A DNA stretch of 64,000 nucleotides from the NCBI GenBank assembly GCA_964342305.1, contig CAYFGK010000003.1, positions 1 through 64,000 of the forward strand, read 5' to 3'. The stretch comes from DT-110 sp964342305 (GTDB taxonomy: Bacteria > Bacteroidota > Bacteroidia > Chitinophagales > Saprospiraceae). Under the pieces are notes generated by a model. It worked only from the letters and a program-made list of their open reading frames with translations, made no database searches and had not been told where the DNA came from. This document shows positions 42,674-51,639 of the stretch, one piece after another (within the stretch, counting starts at the first letter, position 1; every line of letters starts with the position of its first letter). The translations under genes and the position numbers were made by a program.

Positions 42674-45600
42674 ATGCAGTCAGAGGAGGACAAAAAAACT
42701 GGTATTGAGTCCGATCAAACGGAATCTGCACCCGCTGGTGCATTGCGCGGTCTGTGGAAATGGACCCAGCGCATCCTCCTTGCCTTTTTTGTGCTGCTGA
42801 TCGCCTTATATCTTTTGTTCCAGATTCCGGCCATTCAGAACTGGTCGGTGCAGCAAATCACGCAATCCCTGTCAAACCGCCTCGATACGGAGGTCTCTAT
42901 CGATTATTTTCGGCTGGGTTTTTTCAATAAGCTCGCCCTTCAGGGCGTCTACATCGAGGATTTGAACCGCGATACGCTGCTGGTCGCCGAAAATCTGACC
43001 GCCAGCATCGACCTGAACCCTATCACCGTTATCAGTAAGGGCCTGGTGATCAATCAACTCGACCTGGAACAGGCCCGGTTGTATATTCGACGGGCCCCGG
43101 ACTCGCCCGACGACAACCTCAAACTACTTCTGAAGCTCCTTGGTGACCAGCCCCAAAAATCGAAACGTGACGGGGGCTTCGATATGGACTTGTCGCGACT
43201 CAATCTCGACCGGGTTGCGTTCATAAAATTGGACCGATATAAGGGACAAAAATTACAGGTCGAGCTCGAGGAGGGGCTGGTGCAATTACAAACCCTCAGC
43301 ATTCCCAATGCATTGATCGATGCAGACTACGTGCGCCTGACGCGGCCACGAATACTGATCGACGACTACGAGCGCTCGCCCTTCTTTCCCGATTCCCTGC
43401 TGCAAAAGAAGGCCGATAGCTCTCAGTTATCACTGGCAGTAGGGGAATTAGACCTGCGCGAAGGGGTTTTTGAACTGCATAACTACCGTAAAGAACCGGT
43501 AAAACTAACCTCCGACGATATCCTCAATTACCGACACCTTGAAGTGTTTGACATTAATTTGCGAATACGTCGCTTTCGCTTTGTTGATGATATTTTTAGC
43601 GGAAATATCAACCGCCTTTCGGCAAAAGACAGCAGTGGTTTTGTCCTCGATCGATTCGCTGTTGATGATGCCACGGTTAGCAGGGATGGTTTTACACTTA
43701 ATGGCCTGTCTATTGAAACGCCTTACACCGAGGTTGGTGACACCCTCATTTTTCGGTACGATGGGTACCGGTCGTTCCAGGATTTTGAGAACAGTGTGAT
43801 TATGGAGGGACGCTTTCACAACACAAATGTGATGCTGGGCGACATTATGACATTTGCGCCGGGCCTTTACGGCAATACTTTTTTTCGCAAGAATGAAAGC
43901 AAAAACCTGATATTGGACGGAACTATTCGCGGCACAGTGAATAACCTGAGTGGCAGAGATTTGAATCTTCAGCTCGCCGACGGTACCTCTCTTAGGGGGC
44001 GTTTCAGTTCCCGGAACCTGGCGGTGAAGAATAGTGAGTCGATGAACCTCCGCCTGGACGATTTGCGCACCAATATGCAGACTCTGAGGGAATTGGTGCC
44101 CAACTTCAACCCACCCGATAATTTTAACCGACTGGGCAACCTGCGTTTCAACGGTTCCTTCGATGGCTTTTTCGCTGATTTTGTAGCCTTTGGTTATCTG
44201 CGTACCGACATCGGTGAAGCGGAAATGGATATGCAGATGAACCTATTCGAAGGGCGTGAACGAGCCCAGTACCGGGGGACCCTTAATCTGCGAAATTTCG
44301 ACCTGGGCGTTTGGACCGGCGATCCCGAATTTGGTCAGATCACCTTTTCCTCACAGGTCCTCAATGGTCGCGGCATTACTGGAAACACCGTTAGTGCCGA
44401 TTTGCTGGCCAACGTGGACGTCTTCGAATACAAAGGTTATCGGTACGAAAATGCGACCCTTTCCGGCCAGCTCCAGACCCGGCAATTTGATGGCAATTTT
44501 GCTATCCAGGACGACAACATCGACTTTACCTTTTCCGGGCAGGTTAACCTGGCAGAAGGTGTGCCCTATTTTAACTTCGAGGCTTCGGTGAATCGCCTTG
44601 ATCTGCAACAGCTAAACCTGAGTGAGGAATACTTTATCCTGTCCGGAGATGTGGACCTTAACCTCCGCAACCAACGCATTGCTGACCTTGCGGGGTCCAT
44701 CGACGTTCGCCAATTCCATATTCGCACCCCCGACACCTTGTATCAGGTAGCGTATGCTAATTTAAACAGCTGGGTCGATAGTTCAAATCTGAAACATCTT
44801 ACCATCGATTCCGATGTCGCCGTCGGGGAAATGGAAGGGCAATTCCGGCTCGACCGTATACCGGCCACCGTGGTACAGTTTCTTAGTGCAACCTACCCTG
44901 AATTCACACGGGAAATGGGCATCGTTCAGCGGGACACCCTCCAAGACACTGCCTTCTTTACCTACGATATTCGGTTATTGGACTCTAAGGGCCTCAACCG
45001 GCTGATCGATGATAAACTGGGTGACCTTAAAGACATCCGTTTTGAGGGGAATCTTGATGAGCGTGATCAACAGTTGCAAGCTACTTTATCCGTACCGGCA
45101 TTTAGCTACGACAACCTTGTTTCCGAAGAAATATTCTGGTCCATGGATAGTGAGGGTGCCGAGGGCGAGATTGATTTTTCGGTGGAAAAGATCGTTATCA
45201 ATGACCGAACGGAATTTGCCCCCATAACTCTGATCAGCTTTCTCGATCGAGACAGCCTTATTTTTAGTCTCAATTACGACGATGCCGACCGCACGGCCTT
45301 TTTGGGTAACCTTGAATTGGATGGAGCGTTCTCGGTGATCGACAGTAACTCACTGCAACTGCATCTCGATAACAGCAAACTGGTGATCATGGAAACCCCC
45401 TGGCAAATCGATCAGGATAACGTCATTGCCTTTGTCCAGGACAGTGTGATCGTGCGGGACTTCGTAACCCGTTCGAGGGACAGGGTCGTTCGCCTCAGCA
45501 GTTTTGGCCGTCGCGGACTGGAAGTGCGCGCCGATAACCTCGACCTGTCGCAGCTCAACGATATTATCCAATACGACCCAACACAGTTTGCCGGTCAGAT

Positions 45601-47536
45601 CGATCTGATGGTCAAGACGCAGGATGTTTTTGATTTACGCGATTTAGAGGCCACGGCTCAATCCGACAGTCTCTTTATCAATGGTGACGACTGGGGGTTG
45701 TTTCGCCTCGACGCCCGTACACCGAACCCTAAATCTCCTTTGTACACCTATGCTTCCATGACGCAAGACGAGGGGCAATTGTTAATGGAAGGGTTCTACA
45801 ACCTGGATAATGTCGGTAGCAGTGTCCGGGAAAAGAAAGGCTTTTTTGACGTAAGTCTGGATATCATGGGATACCCTTTATCCATTGCGGAGTATTTTAT
45901 CGGGAATACTATTTCGGAAACCACCGGTACCTTTGATGCAGGGCTTCGTTTTTACGGTAATCCGGAAGCGCCCAACGTGGTCGGCAGCATGGCTCTGGGA
46001 GCCGGTGGGCTGAATGTCAATTTCCTGAAAACCCGTTACAGCTGGCGGGGTGCGGACGTATCGGTTAATAATTACCTTTTTGACCTGACCGGAACGGTCC
46101 TCTACGATAAATACGGCCATAATGGCACCATCAGCGGTGGTATCCGGCACAATCAACTCAAGGACTTCGGTTTTAATGCGCGGCTTACGACTGATCGGTT
46201 CCTCGCCATTGACACCAAGAAAGGGGATAATAATTTATTCTACGGGCGAGCACTTGGTGACGGCGAGGTCTTATTTACCGGCACCTTTAAGCAACCCGAT
46301 GTTTACGTGGAAGCTACCGTGAGCGATAGTACCAATATTGTCATTCCGGTCAGCCAGGAACGCGAAGCCTCGGAATTAAGCTTTTTGCGATTTGTCGATA
46401 AGGATAAACCGGAGGAGGAAGAGGGGCCCCTTAGTCTCCGCGACCGTCTCCCGGACCTAAAGGGGGTTAGCCTGGAAATGAACCTGCAGGCAACCGAGGA
46501 AGCCGAATTACAAATCATTTTCAACGAACAGGCCGGCGACATCATCGAAGGGCAGGGTAGGGGAGCATTGCGTATCTCCGTGCCCCGCACCGGACCATTT
46601 CAAATGTTTGGGAACTACACCATCGAGCAGGGCGATTACCTTTTCACCCTGTACAATCTGATCAATAAGAAATTTACTATTCAGCGCGGCGGCACCATTA
46701 CCTGGACCGGAGATCCCTTCGAGGCAGAGATTGATCTGGTCGCCCGCTATACCGACCTCAATACTTCGGTCGCGAATTTTATCCAGGAATACCTGGTCAG
46801 CGCCCCGGCCGATTTGCGAAACCAAGCCAGTAACTCCACCGATGTCGACCTCACTATGAACCTGGAGGGGCCCTTACTCCAACCCGAGATCAATTTTGAT
46901 ATTGCCTTTCCCAACCTGCGTCAGGAACTGCAATCCTATACGGAAACTAAGCTGCGCGTACTGAAACAAGACCAAAACGAGCTGAACAAACAAGTTTTTG
47001 GATTGATCATAGCCGGACAGTTTTTGCCTTCCGAATTTGCACTTCAGGGGACCGAGGTAATTTACAATACAGTGAGTGAGTTTGTCAGCAACCAGTTGTC
47101 CCTGCTGCTTACCGAGTTATTCTCCGAATTCATCGGAGAAGGAGAGGTCATCTCGGGCATTGACTTTGATATCGCCTACAACCAATACCAGCAGGTTGAT
47201 CTGGGCGACGGTCAAAACTTTAATCGTGGTGACGAGCTGGAGGTAAGTCTCAAACAAGATTTTTTTAACGACCGTTTCTCCATTGAAGTGGGTGGTGCTT
47301 TCGGGGTGAATGGCAATGTGCGGACGGCCAGTACCACCAGTGGTGCATTTGTTGGTAATGACCTGGTGTTTACCTACATCCTCAATAAAGACCGCAGCCT
47401 GAAACTCCAGGTGTACCAACGACTGGAACCCGATATTGCCGGACGGAAATTGCAGATCGGTACGGGGCTGAGTTTCCAGAAAGAATTCAATTCCTTCGGC
47501 GAATTCCTGCGGGGTGCGAAGAATGCAGGGAAATAG
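42674..47536 (+). CDS. tamB: TamB / translocation and assembly module protein
   Basis: The 1620-residue protein has a short cytoplasmic start, one membrane helix (about 32-55, 'RILLAFFVLLIALYLLF') and a very long beta-rich, AsmA/DUF490-type periplasmic part. The first portion 'WSVQQITQSLSNRLDTEVSIDYFRLGFFNKLALQGVYIED' is typical of TamB N-termini. The C-terminal ~400 residues hold the conserved TamB domain, including 'FQMFGNYTIEQGDYLFTLYNLINKKFTIQRGGTITWTGDPFEAEIDL' (about 1310-1360) and 'NKQVFGLIIAGQFLPS'. It ends in a short amphipathic strand region. It helps build the outer membrane or moves lipids between membranes. No TamA or BamA gene is adjacent. Confidence 0.93.
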   Translation: MQSEEDKKTGIESDQTESAPAGALRGLWKWTQRILLAFFVLLIALYLLFQIPAIQNWSVQQITQSLSNRLDTEVSIDYFRLGFFNKLALQGVYIEDLNRDTLLVAENLTASIDLNPITVISKGLVINQLDLEQARLYIRRAPDSPDDNLKLLLKLLGDQPQKSKRDGGFDMDLSRLNLDRVAFIKLDRYKGQKLQVELEEGLVQLQTLSIPNALIDADYVRLTRPRILIDDYERSPFFPDSLLQKKADSSQLSLAVGELDLREGVFELHNYRKEPVKLTSDDILNYRHLEVFDINLRIRRFRFVDDIFSGNINRLSAKDSSGFVLDRFAVDDATVSRDGFTLNGLSIETPYTEVGDTLIFRYDGYRSFQDFENSVIMEGRFHNTNVMLGDIMTFAPGLYGNTFFRKNESKNLILDGTIRGTVNNLSGRDLNLQLADGTSLRGRFSSRNLAVKNSESMNLRLDDLRTNMQTLRELVPNFNPPDNFNRLGNLRFNGSFDGFFADFVAFGYLRTDIGEAEMDMQMNLFEGRERAQYRGTLNLRNFDLGVWTGDPEFGQITFSSQVLNGRGITGNTVSADLLANVDVFEYKGYRYENATLSGQLQTRQFDGNFAIQDDNIDFTFSGQVNLAEGVPYFNFEASVNRLDLQQLNLSEEYFILSGDVDLNLRNQRIADLAGSIDVRQFHIRTPDTLYQVAYANLNSWVDSSNLKHLTIDSDVAVGEMEGQFRLDRIPATVVQFLSATYPEFTREMGIVQRDTLQDTAFFTYDIRLLDSKGLNRLIDDKLGDLKDIRFEGNLDERDQQLQATLSVPAFSYDNLVSEEIFWSMDSEGAEGEIDFSVEKIVINDRTEFAPITLISFLDRDSLIFSLNYDDADRTAFLGNLELDGAFSVIDSNSLQLHLDNSKLVIMETPWQIDQDNVIAFVQDSVIVRDFVTRSRDRVVRLSSFGRRGLEVRADNLDLSQLNDIIQYDPTQFAGQIDLMVKTQDVFDLRDLEATAQSDSLFINGDDWGLFRLDARTPNPKSPLYTYASMTQDEGQLLMEGFYNLDNVGSSVREKKGFFDVSLDIMGYPLSIAEYFIGNTISETTGTFDAGLRFYGNPEAPNVVGSMALGAGGLNVNFLKTRYSWRGADVSVNNYLFDLTGTVLYDKYGHNGTISGGIRHNQLKDFGFNARLTTDRFLAIDTKKGDNNLFYGRALGDGEVLFTGTFKQPDVYVEATVSDSTNIVIPVSQEREASELSFLRFVDKDKPEEEEGPLSLRDRLPDLKGVSLEMNLQATEEAELQIIFNEQAGDIIEGQGRGALRISVPRTGPFQMFGNYTIEQGDYLFTLYNLINKKFTIQRGGTITWTGDPFEAEIDLVARYTDLNTSVANFIQEYLVSAPADLRNQASNSTDVDLTMNLEGPLLQPEINFDIAFPNLRQELQSYTETKLRVLKQDQNELNKQVFGLIIAGQFLPSEFALQGTEVIYNTVSEFVSNQLSLLLTELFSEFIGEGEVISGIDFDIAYNQYQQVDLGDGQNFNRGDELEVSLKQDFFNDRFSIEVGGAFGVNGNVRTASTTSGAFVGNDLVFTYILNKDRSLKLQVYQRLEPDIAGRKLQIGTGLSFQKEFNSFGEFLRGAKNAGK

Positions 47537-47594
47537 TAGAGAATGGGAGAATTGGAGAATGGGGGAGTTGGAGAAAGGGAACTGAATAACAAAG

Positions 47595-47628
47595 GAGGCG
47601 CACCTTTTTCTAAGAGCAGGTACGCCTC
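47595..47628. terminator. Hairpin between convergent tamB and lipoprotein gene
   Basis: The arms GAGGCGCACCT and AGGTACGCCTC pair with one internal mismatch around a 12-nt loop, 59 bp after the tamB stop and 22 bp from the convergent gene. A weak T-rich tail is seen on both sides, so it may end transcription both ways. Confidence 0.6.
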
Positions 47629-47649
47629 TTCTGTATAGAATCAATTCAT

Positions 47650-48114
47650 TTAATACTTCACGGTAGTGGTGTCGATAGGCACATCTTCGACTTCGATATC
47701 ATAGTACTCGAGTAGTTCCCGCGGAATATTACGAGCTTCATCAGGGAACTGAAGTAGCACTAATAACGAGTCTCTCTTAGTATGTACTTTAGCCAATTTT
47801 TCATTTTTTTCGATGGCCAGGAGCCGGTCAGCTTCATTCGCATCCTTAATTCCCTGGTCGATTTTATCATAATTTTCGGCCCACCAGGCCATTTTCGTGC
47901 GCATCTCCGTTTCGATTTGTTCCTCCGTAAATTGGTCAGTATAGGCCGCGGGATCGATTTCGAACAATTCCAGGGAACCCGGTAAGCCATATTCATCCTT
48001 CAATTCTTCGAAGCGTTGATTGATCCATTCTTCACGGGTAGGCTCGTCCTTGAGGTTTTTGCAAGAGCACACCACAAGCATAAGAACCAATGGTATTGAA
48101 TAGTATATTTTCAT
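47650..48114 (-). CDS. Small lipoprotein of unknown function
   Basis: The 154 residues begin with a lipoprotein signal (MKIYYSIPLVLMLVVCSC; Cys 16 or 18). The mature part is acidic and helical, with 'PTREEWINQRFEELKDEYG', 'TEEQIETEMRTKMAWWAENY' and 'RLLAIEKNEKLAKVHTKRDSLLVLLQFPDE', and ends with beta-prone 'YYDIEVEDVPIDTTTVKY'. I do not recognise the family. It is convergent with tamB, with a hairpin between. Confidence 0.75.
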   Translation of the reverse strand: MKIYYSIPLVLMLVVCSCKNLKDEPTREEWINQRFEELKDEYGLPGSLELFEIDPAAYTDQFTEEQIETEMRTKMAWWAENYDKIDQGIKDANEADRLLAIEKNEKLAKVHTKRDSLLVLLQFPDEARNIPRELLEYYDIEVEDVPIDTTTVKY

Positions 48115-48126
48115 GGTAGATTTAGT

Positions 48127-48336
48127 TTATTGTGATTTGATAAAACACTTATAGTCGAGGTAAAACTTTTGGTCAAAGAACTCTCTGGACCACTGATCCC
48201 CAAAAGATAATAAGCCAAAAGTCAGTTTATCGCCAAATTCTGACGCGCCTCCCGTAAACTTAAGTGCGACAAGAAAATCTGCCTTCATTTCCATTACCGT
48301 CTTACTAGATTTTTTCCAGGTATGATTGGAGGACAA
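48127..48336 (-). CDS. Possible small or degraded ORF
   Basis: The frame is open from 48378 to the stop at 48127 and has only a TTG start (48336) within it. The translation 'VMEMKADFLVALKFTGGASEFGDKLTFG' is protein-like but no family is recognised and no ribosome site is visible. It ends 13 bp before the lipoprotein gene. It could be the 3' remnant of a decayed gene. Confidence 0.2.
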   Translation of the reverse strand: MSSNHTWKKSSKTVMEMKADFLVALKFTGGASEFGDKLTFGLLSFGDQWSREFFDQKFYLDYKCFIKSQ

Positions 48337-48569
48337 ACACGAAACAGATCGTGCATATCCAGGATATTCGTTTATTCATTGTAAGCGATTTAAATGAGAA
48401 AAAGTAAAGCCCGGTTACCCGGGAGTTCCTCATTCTTTGATCGCAAAGCCATTCGCAGTGAATCTGAGACAGGCGATAGGGCGAGCTATCTTTTCTAAAG
48501 ACAACTGCATATTAAAGGGTTTCTGGACATAAGGCAAGTCATCGCCCCTCCCTTTAACTATACTCCACG

Positions 48570-48815
48570 GATAGGAGAGTGGGAGAATGGGGGAGTTGGA
48601 GAGTTGGAGAATAGGAGAGTTGGGGAATGGGAGAATTCCCGTGCGACCAAATGTAAAGTAGAGACGCGATTTATCGCGTCTGCCTTTCCGCCGATTGGGG
48701 GATTTGGAGACCTTACCGAAACCACACTAACCAGGAATTACGTTTTTCCTCGCGGCACGGTACCCGGTAAAAGAAAGGGAGAATTGGGAAAAGTGAGAGT
48801 TGGGGAAAGGGGGTG
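48570..48815 (-). repeat. REP-like dispersed repeat R2, copy 3 (inverted)
   Basis: It contains the perfect palindrome AGACGCGATTTATCGCGTCT (48662-48681), flanked by G/A-rich tracts (GGAGAATTGGGGAGTT-type units). The second module found at 30040-30093 appears inverted at 48712-48785 (CCGAAACCACACTAACCAGG ... GGTACCCGGTAAAAG). Relative module order differs from copy 2, so the family is modular. No gene is visible between 48337 and 48835. Confidence 0.65.
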
Positions 48816-48835
48816 ATTTTACCCACTACCACAAA

Positions 48836-49098
48836 TAAAAGAACCCCGCTGGCAAGCCAGTGGGGTCCGTGCAAAAGTGGATGGATAATGTTACGGGATT
48901 ATAATTGCATCGGGGGGCGTATGAAACAATGAAGAACTTTCCTTTATAAAGCGTTTAGAACAAGGGTTGTCCGTATGGACAAATACCAGATATAGAGAGC
49001 ACGCAGGTGCTTAAATACAATCTTGATGTATTGTAAAATCGGTGTGGTGAGAACTGGCTGCGTGGTAAAAAACGCCGGAAAAGTAAATCGTCGGTTGA
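48836..49098 (-). ncRNA. Candidate structured small RNA with own promoter and terminator
   Basis: This segment of about 260 nt lies in a gene-free region. A TATATTTG box (49104-49111, minus) predicts a start near 49098. Its 3' end is a strong terminator: ACCCCACTGGC / GCCAGCGGGGT around a two-base loop, then TTCTTTTATTTG on the minus strand (48833-48866). Inside are a closing stem CACGCAG/CTGCGTG, a hairpin TACAAT/ATTGTA and the hairpin TTGTCC-ATAC-GGACAA. There is no good coding frame. I cannot match it to a known RNA family. Confidence 0.45.
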
Positions 49099-49103
49099 CA
49101 GTT

Positions 49104-49111
49104 CAAATATA
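49104..49111 (-). promoter_or_regulatory. Candidate -7 promoter box TATATTTG of the small RNA
   Basis: Exact TAnnTTTG match on the minus strand, at the edge of an unusually A/T-rich stretch (49100-49260). No clear -33 element. Confidence 0.4.
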
Positions 49112-49260
49112 CGAAAAAAACTACTATGGGTTACGGGTATTTTATCTGAAAAAATAATTTTTATTTCATAAATACAAAATTTGCTTATTTGCACATGTTT
49201 ACAAATAAGAAAATTTTATATGTGTCAAACATTTTCGTAACCTCCTACAATGTCAGTTGG

Positions 49261-50169
49261 TTAGTTCTTGGTTAAGTGAATGTTACCAAAGGTTATTTTG
49301 ACACTGATGTTTGGGTAAAACTCACTACTGGGCTTAAACCGGACCCTTTGTAACCCCGTTTCGGGTTCTTCCAGAACGAATGGGCCCTGATCCGGATATT
49401 CGATACGTCCGTTCTTGGCACTCAACTCGTAACTGAATGCCTGGAGGTTGACATTATGCAGGTACACCTCGGATTTATCAGCCTCCAGCTTAAGGTCCAG
49501 AAGGCCCTCCGAAGCAAAGAGGTCAATAACTCCATACTTGGCGTTGATATCGTAGCTACCCCGCATATCTCGGAGCAATATGTCGGAACGGTTGGCCATA
49601 ATGCTGATATTCCCATCCAGCCGCTCACCGACAATATCTCCGTAACGCGTTTGCAGATCGACCATACCAGCCACATTGGTCAGGCCGATCTTACTAAACT
49701 GGCTATTGACCCGTAGGGACTTGGTAAGCGAACTGGCCTCTACCAAACCGTAGGTGTTTTTGGTGTACACCGGACAGTTGGGAGGCACCTGGATACGGTA
49801 AACGGCCCGGATCTGCGACTCGGGCTTGGGAGCGCCCTCCGGAACTTTCAGGTAGTTGCGCAGATATATCTTGTTTTTGACCCTCCGGACCAGGTATTGC
49901 ATATGTTCGAGATCCCGTCGGGCAACACCTTCGTCGGGGTGGCGCGCAATTAACTCCAATTGCACCTCAATACCGGGTCCTTCCGAGGCTTCGATATATA
50001 CTTCGGCTCGTTCCCCTTCAATATTGAGTTCGTAACCTTCGTCAAAACCAAAGGTCTTATCGATCTTTTTGGTGACGACCTGGACCGTTTCCTGTCCCGA
50101 TAATGGAGTCATACTCCAGCCCACCAGAGCAAGAATTCCGATCGATGATATAAACCTTCCCAAAGTCAT
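49261..50169 (-). CDS. Secreted DUF4097-like beta-repeat protein, partner of anti-sigma system
   Basis: The 302 residues have a signal peptide (to about residue 25, '...MTPLSGQ') and are then built of short alternating strands of the DUF4097 type: 'YELNIEGERAEVYIEASEG', 'NSQFSKIGLTNVAGMVDLQTRYGDIVGERLDGNISIMANRSDILLRDMRGSYDINAKYGVIDL', ending with 'ISVKITFGNIHL'. Such proteins form a beta-helix-like head and often follow an ECF sigma/anti-sigma pair, as here (3 nt after the anti-sigma stop). It is likely periplasmic. Its role is unknown. Confidence 0.75.
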   Translation of the reverse strand: MTLGRFISSIGILALVGWSMTPLSGQETVQVVTKKIDKTFGFDEGYELNIEGERAEVYIEASEGPGIEVQLELIARHPDEGVARRDLEHMQYLVRRVKNKIYLRNYLKVPEGAPKPESQIRAVYRIQVPPNCPVYTKNTYGLVEASSLTKSLRVNSQFSKIGLTNVAGMVDLQTRYGDIVGERLDGNISIMANRSDILLRDMRGSYDINAKYGVIDLFASEGLLDLKLEADKSEVYLHNVNLQAFSYELSAKNGRIEYPDQGPFVLEEPETGLQRVRFKPSSEFYPNISVKITFGNIHLTKN

Positions 50170-50171
50170 AT

Positions 50172-50789
50172 TTAAATCTGTTGTGCCATTTGTTTCAAAA
50201 TCTTGGCTCGTTCCCGCTCGATATCAGCTAGTTGATTGATCATTTGTGCGTCTCGCCCGTAGCGATCCATCGCTGCTTTCAGATCCCTGCGGTCCTCACT
50301 CAGTTCTTTGTATTCCTGCAGCCAATTCCGTTCGCTACGGTCCGGAAAACTGTTCAGGTAGTGCTGGTATAATCGGATCACTTCCGCTACCGCTACTTCT
50401 TCTGTATCCCAGTCGGAGACCAGCAGGGTGGGGTCGGCCATTTCCTGATCGATGGAGACGGTAACCGGTAAAGCAGGGGAGGACCGCCACTGGTATAGCC
50501 CGGCTGTCAGGATGAGGATTGCCGCCGAAGCAGCGATCTGCAACCATGGTCGGCGCCACAAAGGGCGGCGTATTGTGAGGGGCTGGTCCAGATCATGAGT
50601 TATTGCATCCCAAAGGTGATCCGGAGCACGGTGTACCGGCAACTCCCGGGCCGCCTCCGATACCTGATCCAGCTGACGCGCTTCTGCCAACTCTTGTTCA
50701 ATACTTTCCCAAACACTGTCCGGTGCTCCGTGCACCGGCAGGGCGCGAAGGGCTGCTTCCAGCGTTGCTCTGTTTTTCTCGGTTCCCAT
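50172..50789 (-). CDS. Anti-sigma-factor-like membrane protein with duplicated N-terminal motif
   Basis: The start is set at the ATG overlapping the stop of the sigma gene (TAATG), giving 205 residues. The ~70 residues in front, also open, are only a shadow of the sigma gene. The cytoplasmic N-terminus has two similar blocks, 'LPVHGAPDSVWESIEQEL' (about 15-32) and 'LPVHRAPDHLWDAITHDL' (about 48-65). One membrane helix (about 80-98, 'WLQIAASAAILILTAGLYQW') follows, then a periplasmic helical part with 'IRLYQHYLNSFPDRSERNWLQEYKEL'. There is no HCC zinc motif. It probably holds the ECF sigma factor at the membrane. Confidence 0.8.
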   Translation of the reverse strand: MGTEKNRATLEAALRALPVHGAPDSVWESIEQELAEARQLDQVSEAARELPVHRAPDHLWDAITHDLDQPLTIRRPLWRRPWLQIAASAAILILTAGLYQWRSSPALPVTVSIDQEMADPTLLVSDWDTEEVAVAEVIRLYQHYLNSFPDRSERNWLQEYKELSEDRRDLKAAMDRYGRDAQMINQLADIERERAKILKQMAQQI

Positions 50790-51322
50790 TAGTGCATGGC
50801 GTTTATTAATTCGCGTAATTTTTTCTTGGCGTAGAAGAGCTGCGACTTGGACGTACCCACCGAGATCCCAAGCAACTGAGCTACCTCTTTGTGGGTATAC
50901 CCTTCGACTTCGACCAGCACGAACACCATCCGGTATCCTTCCGGCAATTTGCTGATGGCTCGTTCCAGGTATTCGGTATCCAGACGAGTGCCCCAATCAA
51001 CATATCCACTGCGATGGTGATCCTGAATCTCTTCAAAGCGAGGCTGGCGTTTGACCTTACTAAGGGCTGTGCGGACAATTATCGTTTTGATCCAGGCTCC
51101 CAGTGTTGATTCTCTTCGGAACCGATCCAGATTGCGAAAGACTTTTACAAACCCTTCCTGCAATACGTCATTAGCCAGCTCTCCGTCGTTCATCACCCGG
51201 TAGGCAAGGGTATACATGGCATCCTTGTAGCGCTGGTACAATTCGCGCTGGGCGAGGCGGTCGTTGGCCAAACAGCCTTCAATTAGTTCCGTTTCGGTCA
51301 TTCGAATCTCTGTAGTAGGCAT
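50789..51322 (-). CDS. ECF sigma-70 family RNA polymerase sigma factor
   Basis: The 177-residue protein has sigma2 ('LYQRYKDAMYTLAYRVMNDGELANDVLQEGFVKVFRNLDRF', about 28-68) and sigma4 ('LERAISKLPEGYRMVFVLVEVEGYTHKEVAQLLGISVGTSKSQLFYAKKKLREL', about 118-172). It should direct transcription of envelope or stress genes when released from the membrane protein translated from the overlapping downstream gene. The start may be 51322 or the ATG at 51301. It is first in a three-gene cluster (sigma, anti-sigma, DUF4097-like). Confidence 0.92.
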   Translation of the reverse strand: MPTTEIRMTETELIEGCLANDRLAQRELYQRYKDAMYTLAYRVMNDGELANDVLQEGFVKVFRNLDRFRRESTLGAWIKTIIVRTALSKVKRQPRFEEIQDHHRSGYVDWGTRLDTEYLERAISKLPEGYRMVFVLVEVEGYTHKEVAQLLGISVGTSKSQLFYAKKKLRELINAMH

Positions 51323-51422
51323 CGGCTGCAGCTCCGTTAGGTTTTTTGGTAAGGAGCAAGGAGTAGCCTGAATGGTTGTATGATCGGGTGGAAAATAGGC
51401 ATTTTGCGAACCATGCTTTGCT

Positions 51423-51436
51423 GGCTTTCGCCAAAA
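51423..51436 (-). repeat. Iterated motif TTTTGGCGAAAGCC, copy 7 (intergenic)
   Basis: Exact 14-mer on the minus strand about 100 bp upstream of the ECF sigma gene start. Confidence 0.8.
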
Positions 51437-51639
51437 AAGTGGAAATCAGTATGTCAATTCCGGAAAATGAGCCGTTATACCTGCTCCAGAATGTATAGAT
51501 TAAGGTTCAGCTTATACAGTACTTAACCTGAACCCTACTCTCAACCTGTTTGCCGCCTCAAACCCCAAACCTAGAACCTGAATCAGGTTTATCCGTTAGA
51601 CAGGTATTCCCCCTGTTTAGTGTAAACGAGAACGAGAAA
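51437..51639. other. Intergenic region with an R3-type repeat
   Basis: At 51545-51590 lies an R3 unit (CCTCAAACCCCAAACCT) followed by the palindrome AACCTGA-A-TCAGGTT. Otherwise no gene or signal is visible. Confidence 0.4.

Noticed and set aside
48955..49194. 79-residue frame on the minus strand
   Set aside because: No family match and no ribosome site. It spans the predicted RNA promoter and start, and the internal hairpins fit RNA better.
50789..50996. Longer start for the anti-sigma gene, back to 50996
   Set aside because: The extra ~70 residues lie inside the sigma gene in another frame and have no similarity. The TAATG junction gives a natural start.
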